Origin: JARRQB01 sp965368585
GTDB taxonomy: Bacteria; Pseudomonadota; Gammaproteobacteria; Chromatiales; Chromatiaceae
Direction: 5' to 3'
Assembly: GCA_965368585.1 (NCBI GenBank)
Contig: CBDUNM010000001.1
Location: forward strand, 62,001 to 126,000
Length of the DNA: 64,000 nt
The notes under the pieces were generated by a model that searched no databases, had not been told where the DNA came from, and saw only the letters and a list, made by a program, of their open reading frames with translations. Position numbers and translations under genes: made by a program. Positions within the stretch are counted from its first letter, which is position 1, and each line of letters opens with the position of its first letter. This document shows, one piece after another, positions 1-7,823 of this stretch.

Positions 1-201
1 GTGCCGAGTGTGGCGCCCGGCATCGCAGGACGATTCTTCAACAAGACCGAGTGTTTCTGTTTTAACCGGCAGCCACTGGCATCGGGTGAGAAGAAAGACA
101 TGCCGCTACGGTTCATCGTCTCGCCGTCGCTGCCCAAGCAGGTCAATACGCTGACCCTGGCTTACACCTTTTTCGACGTAACCGATCAGGCAGTCAATTG
201 A
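1..201 (+). CDS. ctaG: Cytochrome c oxidase assembly protein CtaG/Cox11, 3' part
   Basis: Partial gene; its 5' end lies left of the window, so the GTG at position 1 is just an internal codon. CtaG/Cox11 is a periplasmic, membrane-anchored copper chaperone that delivers copper to the CuB centre of subunit I of aa3-type cytochrome c oxidase. The visible 66 residues hold the hallmark copper-binding segment TECFCFNRQ (CFCF) and the conserved end of the Cox11 beta-sandwich, with the LAYTFFDV strand just before the stop. The gene is followed 61 bp downstream by coxC, the usual gammaproteobacterial order. Identification rests on the CFCF motif and on context. Confidence 0.93.
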   Translation: MPSVAPGIAGRFFNKTECFCFNRQPLASGEKKDMPLRFIVSPSLPKQVNTLTLAYTFFDVTDQAVN

Positions 202-262
202 GTTTCAAAGTAACCCCGCGCAATTAATAAGCGCGTCTTTACAGTTCAAGGGGGAGTTAATA

Positions 263-1135
263 ATGGCGCATACAGCAGGCGATCACTACTACGTGCCGCA
301 CGGCAGTCACTGGCCTATTGTGGCCAGTGTGGGCATGTTTACCGGTGTCATCGGTGCGGCACTGGCTTTTAACAGCGGCGGTGATTCCGGATTCCCGATA
401 ATGTTCGTTGGCCTGGGCATCATCTTTTTCATGATGTTCGGCTGGTTCGGCACGGTGATTCGGGAAAGTCTGGGTGGCACGTACAACGAGCAGGTCGACC
501 GCTCCTTCCGCCAGGGTATGATGTGGTTCATTTTCTCCGAAGTGATGTTCTTCGCCGCTTTTTTCGGCGCCTTGTTCTACACCCGGGTCTTGTCGGTGCC
601 CTGGTTGTTGGGCATGGACAGCGGCCTCGCCACGCACGAGTTCCTGTGGAGCGGCTACAACGAAACGTGGCCGACCAATGGTCCTGGCGATGTCGGCGGC
701 GAATTTACGACGATGGGGCCATGGGGCATCCCCGCTATCAATACGCTGCTGCTGCTGAGTTCGGGCGTCACGATTACTATGTCGCATTGGGCGCTCAAGG
801 CCAACGATAAGGCAAGGACCGTGTTGTGGTTGGTGGCGACCGTCGTTCTCGGCGCGATCTTCCTTGGCTTGCAGGCGTACGAGTATTACCACGCGTATCA
901 CGAGCTCAATTTGACCCTGGGGTCAGGCGTTTACGGTTCCACCTTCTTCATGCTGACCGGATTTCACGGCATGCATGTGACCATCGGTGCCATTATGCTG
1001 TTTGTGATTACGATCAGGGCCGCAAGATCGCATTTCACACCGGAAAAGCATTTCGCGTTTGAGGCAGTGGCCTGGTACTGGCACTTCGTGGACGTGGTAT
1101 GGCTCGGCTTGTTTATCTTTGTCTACGTTCTGTAA
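263..1135 (+). CDS. coxC: Cytochrome c oxidase subunit III
   Basis: Subunit III of aa3-type haem-copper oxidase, an inner-membrane protein that stabilises subunit I and its proton-uptake path. The 290 residues show about seven hydrophobic helices, the conserved MWFIFSEVMFFAAFFGALFY helix, the FHGMHVTIGAIML helix and the C-terminal WYWHFVDVVWLGLFIFVY signature. ATG at 263 is preceded by GGGGGAG, a good ribosome-binding site, and starts with the usual short N-terminus. It sits between ctaG and the SURF1/ctaA/cyoE assembly genes, so subunits I and II are expected just left of the window. Full length for the family. Confidence 0.97.
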   Translation: MAHTAGDHYYVPHGSHWPIVASVGMFTGVIGAALAFNSGGDSGFPIMFVGLGIIFFMMFGWFGTVIRESLGGTYNEQVDRSFRQGMMWFIFSEVMFFAAFFGALFYTRVLSVPWLLGMDSGLATHEFLWSGYNETWPTNGPGDVGGEFTTMGPWGIPAINTLLLLSSGVTITMSHWALKANDKARTVLWLVATVVLGAIFLGLQAYEYYHAYHELNLTLGSGVYGSTFFMLTGFHGMHVTIGAIMLFVITIRAARSHFTPEKHFAFEAVAWYWHFVDVVWLGLFIFVYVL

Positions 1136-1142
1136 CACGTTT

Positions 1143-1168
1143 CGGGACGCTGCCTCGGTAGCGTCCCG
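1143..1168. terminator. Strong hairpin between convergent coxC and DUF2909 gene
   Basis: A 26-nt near-perfect hairpin: CGGGACGCTGCC pairs with GGTAGCGTCCCG around a CTCG loop (one G-T pair). It starts 8 bp after the coxC stop and lies between convergent genes, so it could end transcripts from either side. No long T tract follows on either strand, so efficient intrinsic termination is not certain. Confidence 0.6.
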
Positions 1169-1246
1169 GGGCGCGGCGGACTGAAGGTCGGTCAAAAACT
1201 CCCGCTGAAGCGCACCGAACGACCAAACGCATCAATCAGTGCACGC

Positions 1247-1462
1247 TCAAGAACCAGGCATGACACCGTGCGGCGTGATAACTCCGGTGGCGACAAGAAT
1301 CATCAAGAACACGAACAGTCCTACGGATAGGCCGATTCTCCAGGTGAGCGCGCGCAGCGTGCGACGTGAGTCGCCGCTATCTCTTACGAGAAACATTAAA
1401 CCGGAAGCCAGGCTCACGACGATACCCAGAAACACCACTATGATGACAACCTTGACCCACAC
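1247..1462 (-). CDS. Small twin-transmembrane protein, DUF2909 family
   Basis: About 71-residue membrane protein with two predicted helices (roughly 5-27 and 42-62) joined by a short charged loop (RDSGDSRRTLR). Such DUF2909 proteins are usually found beside coxC and SURF1 in gammaproteobacteria; their function is not established, though context suggests a role in cytochrome oxidase assembly or stability. A longer open frame extends upstream, but a GGAGG motif on the minus strand at about 1471-1475 supports a GTG start at 1462 (or 1468, two codons earlier). It runs opposite to its neighbours, again typical of the locus. Confidence 0.8.
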   Translation of the reverse strand: MWVKVVIIVVFLGIVVSLASGLMFLVRDSGDSRRTLRALTWRIGLSVGLFVFLMILVATGVITPHGVMPGS

Positions 1463-1523
1463 TTTCACGAACCTCCGCAGAATCGTGCGTAGAGTATAAC
1501 AGCTCGCCTGATTGGACTGATTT

Positions 1524-2282
1524 ATGCGTTTGGCAGGCTTCGACTTTCGTCCCGCACTAGTCCCGAGCATGGTCTTCCTGGTTCTGCTGGCATTGTTGCT
1601 CGGCCTGGGGTTCTGGCAATTGAGCCGGGCCGCCGAAAAGGCGTCTCTGATCGCGAGCAAGGCGCAGCGGACCCAATCAGAGGTGCGTAATCTCAATGAG
1701 ACCGCCGTGACCATCGAAGACCGGTTCGCGCCGGTTCAGGTCGAGGGACGTTATCGGGGCGAACGGCAATGGCTGCTGGATAATCGCGTCGTTGCAGGAC
1801 AGGTCGGTTATCACGTCTATTCGCTGTTCGAGTTCGCGGGCGCCGATCACGGGCAAAGCATGTTGGTAAACCGCGGTTGGGTGCCGGTTGGCGAAACGCG
1901 GCAATTTTTGCCGAATCTGCCAACGCCGCAGGAGCAGGTCACGCTACACGGACGACTCGATCGCCCCGCATCGGTCGGGATCAAACTGGCGACCTCGGAT
2001 CTCGGCGGTTTGGCGCCCGCCATCGTCGTTCAGCATTTGGATATCGACGACGTGGCGGCGGCTATCGATCGTGAACTGTCGCCGTACGCGCTGATACTGG
2101 ACGCGCAGCAGCCGGGCGCCTTGCAGTACGACTGGAACTACATCGAGGCGATGACGCCGGAGAAGCATCGCGGTTATGCGGTGCAATGGTTCGGTCTCGC
2201 GGTGGCCTTGTTGATCATTTTTATCGGAACGAATACGAAACGTGCAGACCACGACCACAATGACACACACACAACCTTCTGA
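1524..2282 (+). CDS. SURF1-family cytochrome c oxidase assembly protein
   Basis: SURF1/Shy1 proteins assist haem A insertion into subunit I of cytochrome c oxidase. The 252 residues have the family layout: an N-terminal membrane helix (about 15-33) ending in GFWQLSRAAEK, a periplasmic middle domain with VEGRYRGERQWLLDNR and LVNRGWVP, and a second helix near the C-terminus (about 222-240) after HRGYAVQWFGLA. The GFWQL and RGW signatures are diagnostic. The 3' end overlaps the next gene by about 41 bp in another frame, suggesting translational coupling. No strong Shine-Dalgarno is seen, but ATG at 1524 gives the expected N-terminus. Confidence 0.95.
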   Translation: MRLAGFDFRPALVPSMVFLVLLALLLGLGFWQLSRAAEKASLIASKAQRTQSEVRNLNETAVTIEDRFAPVQVEGRYRGERQWLLDNRVVAGQVGYHVYSLFEFAGADHGQSMLVNRGWVPVGETRQFLPNLPTPQEQVTLHGRLDRPASVGIKLATSDLGGLAPAIVVQHLDIDDVAAAIDRELSPYALILDAQQPGALQYDWNYIEAMTPEKHRGYAVQWFGLAVALLIIFIGTNTKRADHDHNDTHTTF

Positions 2283-2883
2283 ATCCGAGCGCCGTCGCAG
2301 GCGCGTCCAGTTCGTGATGCTGGCGCTACTCTTCATGGCGCCCGTTATTGCGGCTTGGGTAGCGTGGAAATACGTCGGTGAACACGGCATCGGCAGTACC
2401 ACCAACGCCGGGGATCTGGTGGTGCCGGCGCGTCCACTGCAGACAGCGGGTCTGGTCGACGTGCAGCGCAAGCCGGTTGCGAGCGACGTGCTCGAGGGGC
2501 GCTGGAGTTACATTGTTTTCGCGCCCGAGGGTTGCGGCGACCGGTGCCGGCACCAGCTTCACGACACTCGCCAGATCCGGGTCAGCGTAAACAAGGATAT
2601 GCATCGCGTTCAGCGCATCCTGGTGTTGGGAGAAAGCCTCACCGAGGAGGGTCTGCGCGCGATGCAAGAGGAGCATCCGGACGTGCTGGTGACGGTTGTC
2701 GGTTCGCAAGACGATCAGTCCTTCGCCCAGCAATTCAGCCGGGCGGGTTTCACGCCCGATGGCAGCAGATTATTCCTGGCGGATCCGCTCGGTAACCTGA
2801 TGATGGTATACACCACCCAGATTCCGGCCAGCGGCGTGTTAAAGGATCTGCGCAAGCTGTTGAAGGTCTCCCAGGTAGGATAG
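2242..2883 (+). CDS. Membrane-anchored SCO-like/thioredoxin-fold protein of the cox cluster
   Basis: Uncharacterised cox-cluster protein of 213 residues. A single N-terminal membrane helix (about 24-44, preceded by RRRRR, giving an N-in topology) is followed by a periplasmic domain with a CxxxC pair, C98-GDR-C102, in the sequence FAPEGCGDRC. This matches the copper/redox motif position of SCO1/SenC-type thioredoxin-fold proteins, so a role in CuA copper delivery or thiol chemistry is inferred. It lies between SURF1 and ctaA, the usual place for this short conserved family. The start may be GTG 2242 or ATG 2260; both overlap the SURF1 gene. Confidence 0.72.
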   Translation: MQTTTTMTHTQPSESERRRRRVQFVMLALLFMAPVIAAWVAWKYVGEHGIGSTTNAGDLVVPARPLQTAGLVDVQRKPVASDVLEGRWSYIVFAPEGCGDRCRHQLHDTRQIRVSVNKDMHRVQRILVLGESLTEEGLRAMQEEHPDVLVTVVGSQDDQSFAQQFSRAGFTPDGSRLFLADPLGNLMMVYTTQIPASGVLKDLRKLLKVSQVG

Positions 2884-2932
2884 TGACGGTGGCAGGCGAA
2901 CGCTGTTTCTCGAACCGGCAGGGGGCCAGGTA

Positions 2933-3925
2933 GTGACCTACTTTCGCCTGGTGTTGTTTGCGTGCCTGCTGGCCTTTTTCGTGGTCGTGCTCGGTGCCTA
3001 CACGCGACTGGCGGATGCCGGACTGGGCTGTCCCGATTGGCCGGGTTGCTATGGACTGCTGTTCGTGCCGGCCACCGATGTCGAGGTGATCGACAAATCT
3101 TATCTCGAGCAGCGCCCGCTGGAGCCCGAGAAGGGCTGGAAGGAGATGATACACCGTTATTTCGCCGGTACCCTGGGTCTGGTAATCCTCGCGATTGCTG
3201 GGTGGTCGTTGGCGCGCCGCAAGTACCCGGGTCAAGCGGTATGGCTCCCGCTGTCGCTCCTGGTGCTGGTAATGTTTCAGGCGTTGCTGGGGATGTGGAC
3301 GGTGACGCTGCAACTGAAGCCGGTGGTGGTGATGGGCCATCTGCTGGGCGGGCTGACTACGTTGGCTCTGCTGGTGTTGCTCGCCCTGCGCAGCCGTCCG
3401 TTAAACGAACGCGTCCGGTTGAATTTGCAGCCCGAGGCGTGGCGTGGGCTTGCAGTCGTGGCGCTGATCGTTCTGGTCGCACAGATCGCCCTGGGAGGCT
3501 GGACCAGCTCCAATTACGCCGCCCTGGCGTGCCCCGATTTCCCCACCTGTCAGGCGCAATGGTGGCCGGAAACGGATTTCAGGGAGGCATTCGTGCTGTG
3601 GCGGGGTCTGGGGGTGAACTATGAATTCGGGGTGCTCGAATCCGCGGCTCGAACTGCAATCCATCTGACCCACCGTATCGGCGCGGTGATTACCTTGGTG
3701 ATTGTCGGTTGGCTGGCCTGGCGTCTGATCCACCGCGGGGAAGGGTCGCTGAAAACAAACGGCTGGCTGATCGCGGTCCTGTTGGTGCTGCAGGTTGCCC
3801 TGGGTATCGGCAACGTCGTGCTGTATCTACCATTACCGGTCGCCGTGGCGCATAATGCGGGCGCGGCTTTGCTCCTGCTATCACTTGTTTGGTTGAATTA
3901 TCAATTATGGCGACAACCACGTTAG
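2933..3925 (+). CDS. ctaA: Haem A synthase (COX15/CtaA family)
   Basis: Inner-membrane enzyme that oxidises the C8 methyl of haem O to the formyl of haem A. The 330 residues contain eight predicted helices and the expected haem-ligand histidines: MIHRYFAGTLG, VVMGHLLGG, AIHLTHRIGAV and VAHNAGAALL. A substrate-loop cysteine pattern, GLGCPDWPGCYG in the first half and ALACPDFPTCQ in the second, matches proteobacterial COX15-type enzymes. GTG at 2933 follows GGGGGCCAGG. The gene overlaps the start of cyoE by 19 bp, consistent with coupled synthesis of the two consecutive haem A enzymes. Confidence 0.95.
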   Translation: MTYFRLVLFACLLAFFVVVLGAYTRLADAGLGCPDWPGCYGLLFVPATDVEVIDKSYLEQRPLEPEKGWKEMIHRYFAGTLGLVILAIAGWSLARRKYPGQAVWLPLSLLVLVMFQALLGMWTVTLQLKPVVVMGHLLGGLTTLALLVLLALRSRPLNERVRLNLQPEAWRGLAVVALIVLVAQIALGGWTSSNYAALACPDFPTCQAQWWPETDFREAFVLWRGLGVNYEFGVLESAARTAIHLTHRIGAVITLVIVGWLAWRLIHRGEGSLKTNGWLIAVLLVLQVALGIGNVVLYLPLPVAVAHNAGAALLLLSLVWLNYQLWRQPR

Positions 3926-4818
3926 ACACTGCCCTGCAGACCAGCTGGCGCGACTACTTCGAGTTGACCAAGCCCAAGGTCGTCGCTCTGATCGTGTTTA
4001 CCGCAGTGGTGGGGATGTTTCTCGCCGCGCCCGGAATGGTGCCGTTGGATGCGTTGGTGTTCGGCACCCTGGGTATAGCGTTGGCATCCGGTTCGGCAGC
4101 GGCGATCAACCATGTCGTCGACCGGCGCATCGATGCTGTGATGGGTCGCACCAGCAGTCGGCCTTTGCCCCAGGGGAGCATCGGTACGCGGGATGCGCTG
4201 GCATTCGCTTTGAGCATAGGTGCGTTGGCGATGTTCCTGCTGGTCGCCTTCGTCAACGTATTGACCGCCGTGCTTACCTTCGTTTCGCTGATCGGCTATG
4301 CCGTGATATACACCATGTACCTGAAGCGGGCGACGCCGCAAAACATCGTAATCGGCGGTGCGGCGGGTGCGGCGCCTCCCGTGCTGGGCTGGACCGCGGT
4401 CACTGGTTCGGCCGACCCGGGCGCTTTGCTCCTGTTCCTGATTATCTTTACCTGGACGCCGCCGCATTTCTGGGCGTTGGCGATCCATCGCGCCGAAGAG
4501 TACGCCAAGGTCGACATGCCGATGTTGCCCGTCACCCATGGGCATCGGTACACACGTCTGCATATCCTGTTTTATACGGTACTGCTCCTGGTTGTGACTC
4601 TGCTCCCCTACAGCTACGGCATGAGCGGCGGCTTTTATCTCGGTGGCGCCCTGATCCTGGGGCTGGGCTTCTTGTTCTACGCGGTGCGCCTTTACCAGTG
4701 TGACGACGAGCGCATGCCGATGAAGACTTTCGGTTATTCGATCGTCTATCTGATGGCGTTGTTTGCTTTCCTCCTGATCGATCATTATGTACCTGTATTG
4801 GTAGATTGGTTAGCCTGA
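3907..4818 (+). CDS. cyoE: Protohaem IX farnesyltransferase (haem O synthase)
   Basis: UbiA-superfamily membrane prenyltransferase that attaches a farnesyl group to haem B, making haem O, the substrate of the preceding CtaA. It shows the first aspartate-rich motif in AINHVVDRRID (NxxxDxxxD), the conserved ELTKPKVV near the N-terminus, the TWTPPHFWALAI helix and the HRAEEYAKVDMPMLP segment of the second polar motif. An in-frame upstream ATG at 3889 exists, but ATG at 3907 (MATTTLDTALQ) gives the normal family length of about 303 residues. Often named ctaB in aa3 oxidase clusters. Confidence 0.95.
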   Translation: MATTTLDTALQTSWRDYFELTKPKVVALIVFTAVVGMFLAAPGMVPLDALVFGTLGIALASGSAAAINHVVDRRIDAVMGRTSSRPLPQGSIGTRDALAFALSIGALAMFLLVAFVNVLTAVLTFVSLIGYAVIYTMYLKRATPQNIVIGGAAGAAPPVLGWTAVTGSADPGALLLFLIIFTWTPPHFWALAIHRAEEYAKVDMPMLPVTHGHRYTRLHILFYTVLLLVVTLLPYSYGMSGGFYLGGALILGLGFLFYAVRLYQCDDERMPMKTFGYSIVYLMALFAFLLIDHYVPVLVDWLA

Positions 4819-4836
4819 TTCGCTGCCTCGGATGTT

Positions 4837-7269
4837 TTGACCTTCACGCTGTTGCGCGCGTCGCACCAAGCCTGTTTTCACTGCGGTCTGCCGGTGCCGC
4901 CTGGATCCGATTACCGTGTCGAAATCCTGGGCGAAACCCGTGCGCTGTGCTGTCACGGTTGCGAGGCGGTGGCGCAGGCCATTGTCGATGGCGGTTTGGA
5001 GAGTTTCTACGAGCACCGCTCGGTGCCGTCGCGCCGGCCGGAGGAACTCGTACCTGACCAACTGCAGCGGCTGGCGGTGTACGATCAGCCTGCGCTGCAG
5101 AAGAGCTTCGTTCAGATCAACCCGGACCGGCTGAAGACGGCGTCGCTGATCCTCGAGGGTATTACGTGTGCCGCCTGCGTGTGGCTGAATGAACGGCACG
5201 TCCGCGCCCTGCCCGGGGTGACCGAGTTCCACGTCAACTACAGTACCCACCGGGCGCGTGTGACCTGGGACGACGGCCGGCTGCAATTGTCCGATATTCT
5301 CAAAGCCATTGCGGAAATCGGCTACGTCGCGCACCCGTTCGACCCCGGTCGGCAGGAAGAAATCTACAAGCGAGAAAAATCCACCGCCTTGCGCAAGCTG
5401 GCCGTTGCCGGGCTGGGCACCATGCAGGTCATGATATTGGCGGTCTCCATGTACGCCGGCGACTACTCGGGCATGGACGAAAAGATGCGCGATTTCATGC
5501 GCTGGGTCAGCATGTTGGTTGCGACGCCAGTTGTCGTGTATTCCGCACACGGTTTTTTTCAATCCGCTTGGCGCGACCTTAAAAGGCGCCAGCTTGGCAT
5601 GGATGTGCCGGTCTCGCTGGCGATAGGCGGCGCGTTCGCGGCGAGCGTTTACGCGACGGTGGCGAGGGGCGCCGATGTCTATTTCGACTCCGTCTGTATG
5701 TTCGCCTTCTTTCTCTTGACCAGCCGCTACCTGGAAATGGGGGCGCGCCACCGGGCGGGTCAGGCGGCGGAGCAACTGGTAAAGCTCCTGCCGGCAACCG
5801 CGACGGTATTGGGCAACGGCGGCGAGCGGGTGGTGGCGGTTGCCGATCTGGCCCCGAACGACGTTGTGTTGATACGTCCGGGCGAAACCGTACCGGCCGA
5901 CGGTGTCGTGCTGGCGGGTACGAGTTCCGTGGACGAGTCGTTGCTGACGGGTGAAAGCATGCCGCGACCGCGGGCGGCTGGCGACGAACTGGTCGGTGGC
6001 GGCGTGAACGTGGAGAGTCCGCTGCAGATGCGGGTTGCGAAGGTCGGCGAGGAGACCATGGTTTCGGCCATCGTGCGGCTCCTGGATCGGGCCCAGTCCG
6101 AAAAGCCGCGCTTGTCGCGTACCGCCGATCGCGTGGCCGCTGGGTTTGTTTCCGGGCTGCTGCTGATGGCGGTAGGCGTAGCCTGGTGGTGGGGCGTGAA
6201 CGACCCGGAACGCGCCTTTGCGGTCACCTTATCCGTATTGGTGGTGACCTGCCCTTGCGCGTTGTCGCTGGCCACTCCCACGGCGGTGACGGCTGCGGTG
6301 GGGGCTTTGACCCGTTTAGGGTTGTTGACCACCCGTGGACATGCGCTCGAGACCTTGGCCCGCGCCAACCATCTGATATTCGACAAAACGGGCACCTTGA
6401 CCAAGGGGTCCCTCAAGCTGGATGGTACGGAACTGCTGGGCGATGTGTCCGAGACACGGGCGCTGGCGATCGCTGCGGCGCTGGAGCAGGGTTCGGAACA
6501 TCCCGTCGCGCGTGTGCTGGCGGCGGCCCGGACAGACGAGTCGGTCACGGTTTCAGACGTCCTGGCGCGCCCCGGATTCGGCGTCGAAGGCGTACTCGAC
6601 GGCAAGCGTTACCGTATAGGCAACCCCGGCTTCGCACTCGAGCTGTCGGGCAAGCTGCCGGAGGTCGAGGCGGACGCGGCGGCCACCGTGGTCTTGCTGG
6701 CCGACGAGAGGGGGGCGATCGCCCGTTTCGTATTGACCGATACGCTGCGCTCGGACGCAGCCGCGGCGGTCGCCGAGCTCCGGTCGCTCGGGATGACTGT
6801 CGAGATCCTCAGCGGTGACGCCGAGCAACCCGTGCGCGAAGTGGGTGCGGCGCTGAAGATTCGGGACATCAGATGGGGCCTCAAGCCGGACGACAAGCTG
6901 GCGGTCGTGCGCGATCGCCAGGCGGGCGGCTCGGCCGTGGTCATGGTAGGTGATGGTGTTAACGATGCACCTGTGCTGGCCGGCGCTGATGTCTCGATCG
7001 CGATGGGCAGCGGTGCCCAGCTCGCGCACGCCACTGCGGACATGGTCATGCTGTCGGAACGACTTGGCGTATTGGCGCAAGGCGTCAGGATGGCGCGGCG
7101 TACCCTGGCCGTCGTCAAGCAGAATCTGGCCTGGGCGGTGATGTATAATCTAACCGCAGTACCGCTGGCCGCAGCTGGGCTGGTCGCACCCTGGATGGCG
7201 GCGATCGGTATGTCGCTGAGTTCGCTGGTGGTCGTGGGCAACGCCCTGCGCCTGCGTCGTACTGGTTGA
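4837..7269 (+). CDS. ccoI: Copper-translocating P1B-type ATPase of the CcoI/FixI group
   Basis: Inner-membrane copper pump used in cbb3 oxidase maturation. Order of elements: an N-terminal cysteine region (C13xxC16, then CCHGC near 38-42) typical of FixI/CcoI, a heavy-metal-associated domain with GITCAACVW (C111, C114), membrane helices, the actuator-domain TGES (371-374), the CPC transport motif (472-474), DKTGTLT with the phosphorylated Asp at 516, the SEHPVA motif, and GDGVNDAP. Length (810) is normal. The only suitable start near the N-terminus is TTG at 4837, 18 bp after cyoE, with no clear Shine-Dalgarno. The CcoI rather than CopA assignment rests on the N-terminal CxxC/CCHGC region and on ccoS following. 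Confidence 0.9.
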   Translation: MTFTLLRASHQACFHCGLPVPPGSDYRVEILGETRALCCHGCEAVAQAIVDGGLESFYEHRSVPSRRPEELVPDQLQRLAVYDQPALQKSFVQINPDRLKTASLILEGITCAACVWLNERHVRALPGVTEFHVNYSTHRARVTWDDGRLQLSDILKAIAEIGYVAHPFDPGRQEEIYKREKSTALRKLAVAGLGTMQVMILAVSMYAGDYSGMDEKMRDFMRWVSMLVATPVVVYSAHGFFQSAWRDLKRRQLGMDVPVSLAIGGAFAASVYATVARGADVYFDSVCMFAFFLLTSRYLEMGARHRAGQAAEQLVKLLPATATVLGNGGERVVAVADLAPNDVVLIRPGETVPADGVVLAGTSSVDESLLTGESMPRPRAAGDELVGGGVNVESPLQMRVAKVGEETMVSAIVRLLDRAQSEKPRLSRTADRVAAGFVSGLLLMAVGVAWWWGVNDPERAFAVTLSVLVVTCPCALSLATPTAVTAAVGALTRLGLLTTRGHALETLARANHLIFDKTGTLTKGSLKLDGTELLGDVSETRALAIAAALEQGSEHPVARVLAAARTDESVTVSDVLARPGFGVEGVLDGKRYRIGNPGFALELSGKLPEVEADAAATVVLLADERGAIARFVLTDTLRSDAAAAVAELRSLGMTVEILSGDAEQPVREVGAALKIRDIRWGLKPDDKLAVVRDRQAGGSAVVMVGDGVNDAPVLAGADVSIAMGSGAQLAHATADMVMLSERLGVLAQGVRMARRTLAVVKQNLAWAVMYNLTAVPLAAAGLVAPWMAAIGMSLSSLVVVGNALRLRRTG

Positions 7270-7293
7270 TTTCACTCACATTGGGTCTGCGCC

Positions 7294-7557
7294 ATGGAAA
7301 TCCTGTACTTGCTGATCCCGCTCGCGGTCGGGTTGATGGCGATTGCCATCGGGTTTTTTCTGTGGACGGTGCGCAGCGGACAATACGAGGATCTGGAAGG
7401 CCCTGCCCATCGCATCCTGATGGACGACGACGACCCGATGATTCCGGACGACGCGCGGGTGACCAAAAAGACGGCGGCTACGGCGCGCCCGAACGAGACG
7501 GGCGGTGCAGCACATGCGGGTGACGGCGTTGCGGGCGCGGTGAAGAAGGCGGGTTGA
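7294..7557 (+). CDS. ccoS: cbb3-type cytochrome oxidase assembly protein CcoS
   Basis: Small single-span membrane protein required for cofactor insertion into cbb3 oxidase. The N-terminal helix (about 2-25, MEILYLLIPLAVGLMAIAIG) and the following FFLWTVRSGQYEDLEGPAHR are the family signature; an acidic stretch (MDDDDPMIPDD) and a low-complexity tail follow, making it 87 residues, somewhat longer than many CcoS proteins. It begins 24 bp after ccoI. The cbb3 structural genes ccoNOQP are not in the window, so this pair is separated from its target or lies next to genes elsewhere. Confidence 0.92.
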   Translation: MEILYLLIPLAVGLMAIAIGFFLWTVRSGQYEDLEGPAHRILMDDDDPMIPDDARVTKKTAATARPNETGGAAHAGDGVAGAVKKAG

Positions 7558-7562
7558 CTAGA

Positions 7563-7719
7563 GATGCGTTGGTAAAACCTCACGTCCGGTGAAGGTTTGA
7601 GTGACCGTTTGCCGCGGGCAGGCAGCCGCCGGGCTTGCACGAGTGTAATCACGGCGCGTCACTGAAAGCTTTACCCGGCAGGAGGTTCGGGTTGCGTGAG
7701 CCTTTACCAATGATTTCCG
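7563..7719 (-). repeat. 155-bp palindromic intergenic repeat, copy A
   Basis: Noncoding element just after ccoS that recurs in inverse orientation at 23798-23952. Internal inverted arms lie at 7588-7605 and 7658-7676 (GTCACTGAAAGCTTTACCC against the reverse of GGTGAAGGTTTGAGTGAC), with shorter outer arms around them and a G/C-rich centre that can form a second small hairpin. No protein is encoded. It lies between the convergent ends of ccoS and rpoH. It looks like a MITE-like or REP-like dispersed element; a terminator or structured-RNA role cannot be excluded. Confidence 0.75.
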
Positions 7720-7823
7720 TTAAAGCTCACCCCGCCTGCTGGATAGCGAAATTTCCGGTACGAGCGGAGAGCAATATTAAAAGCCAGTCTCATGCCGCCT
7801 TTGCGATTAGTCTCGCTACTGTG

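Noticed and set aside
4810..5775. 321-codon minus-strand frame opposite ccoI
   Set aside because: Antisense shadow; His/Arg-rich and without motifs.
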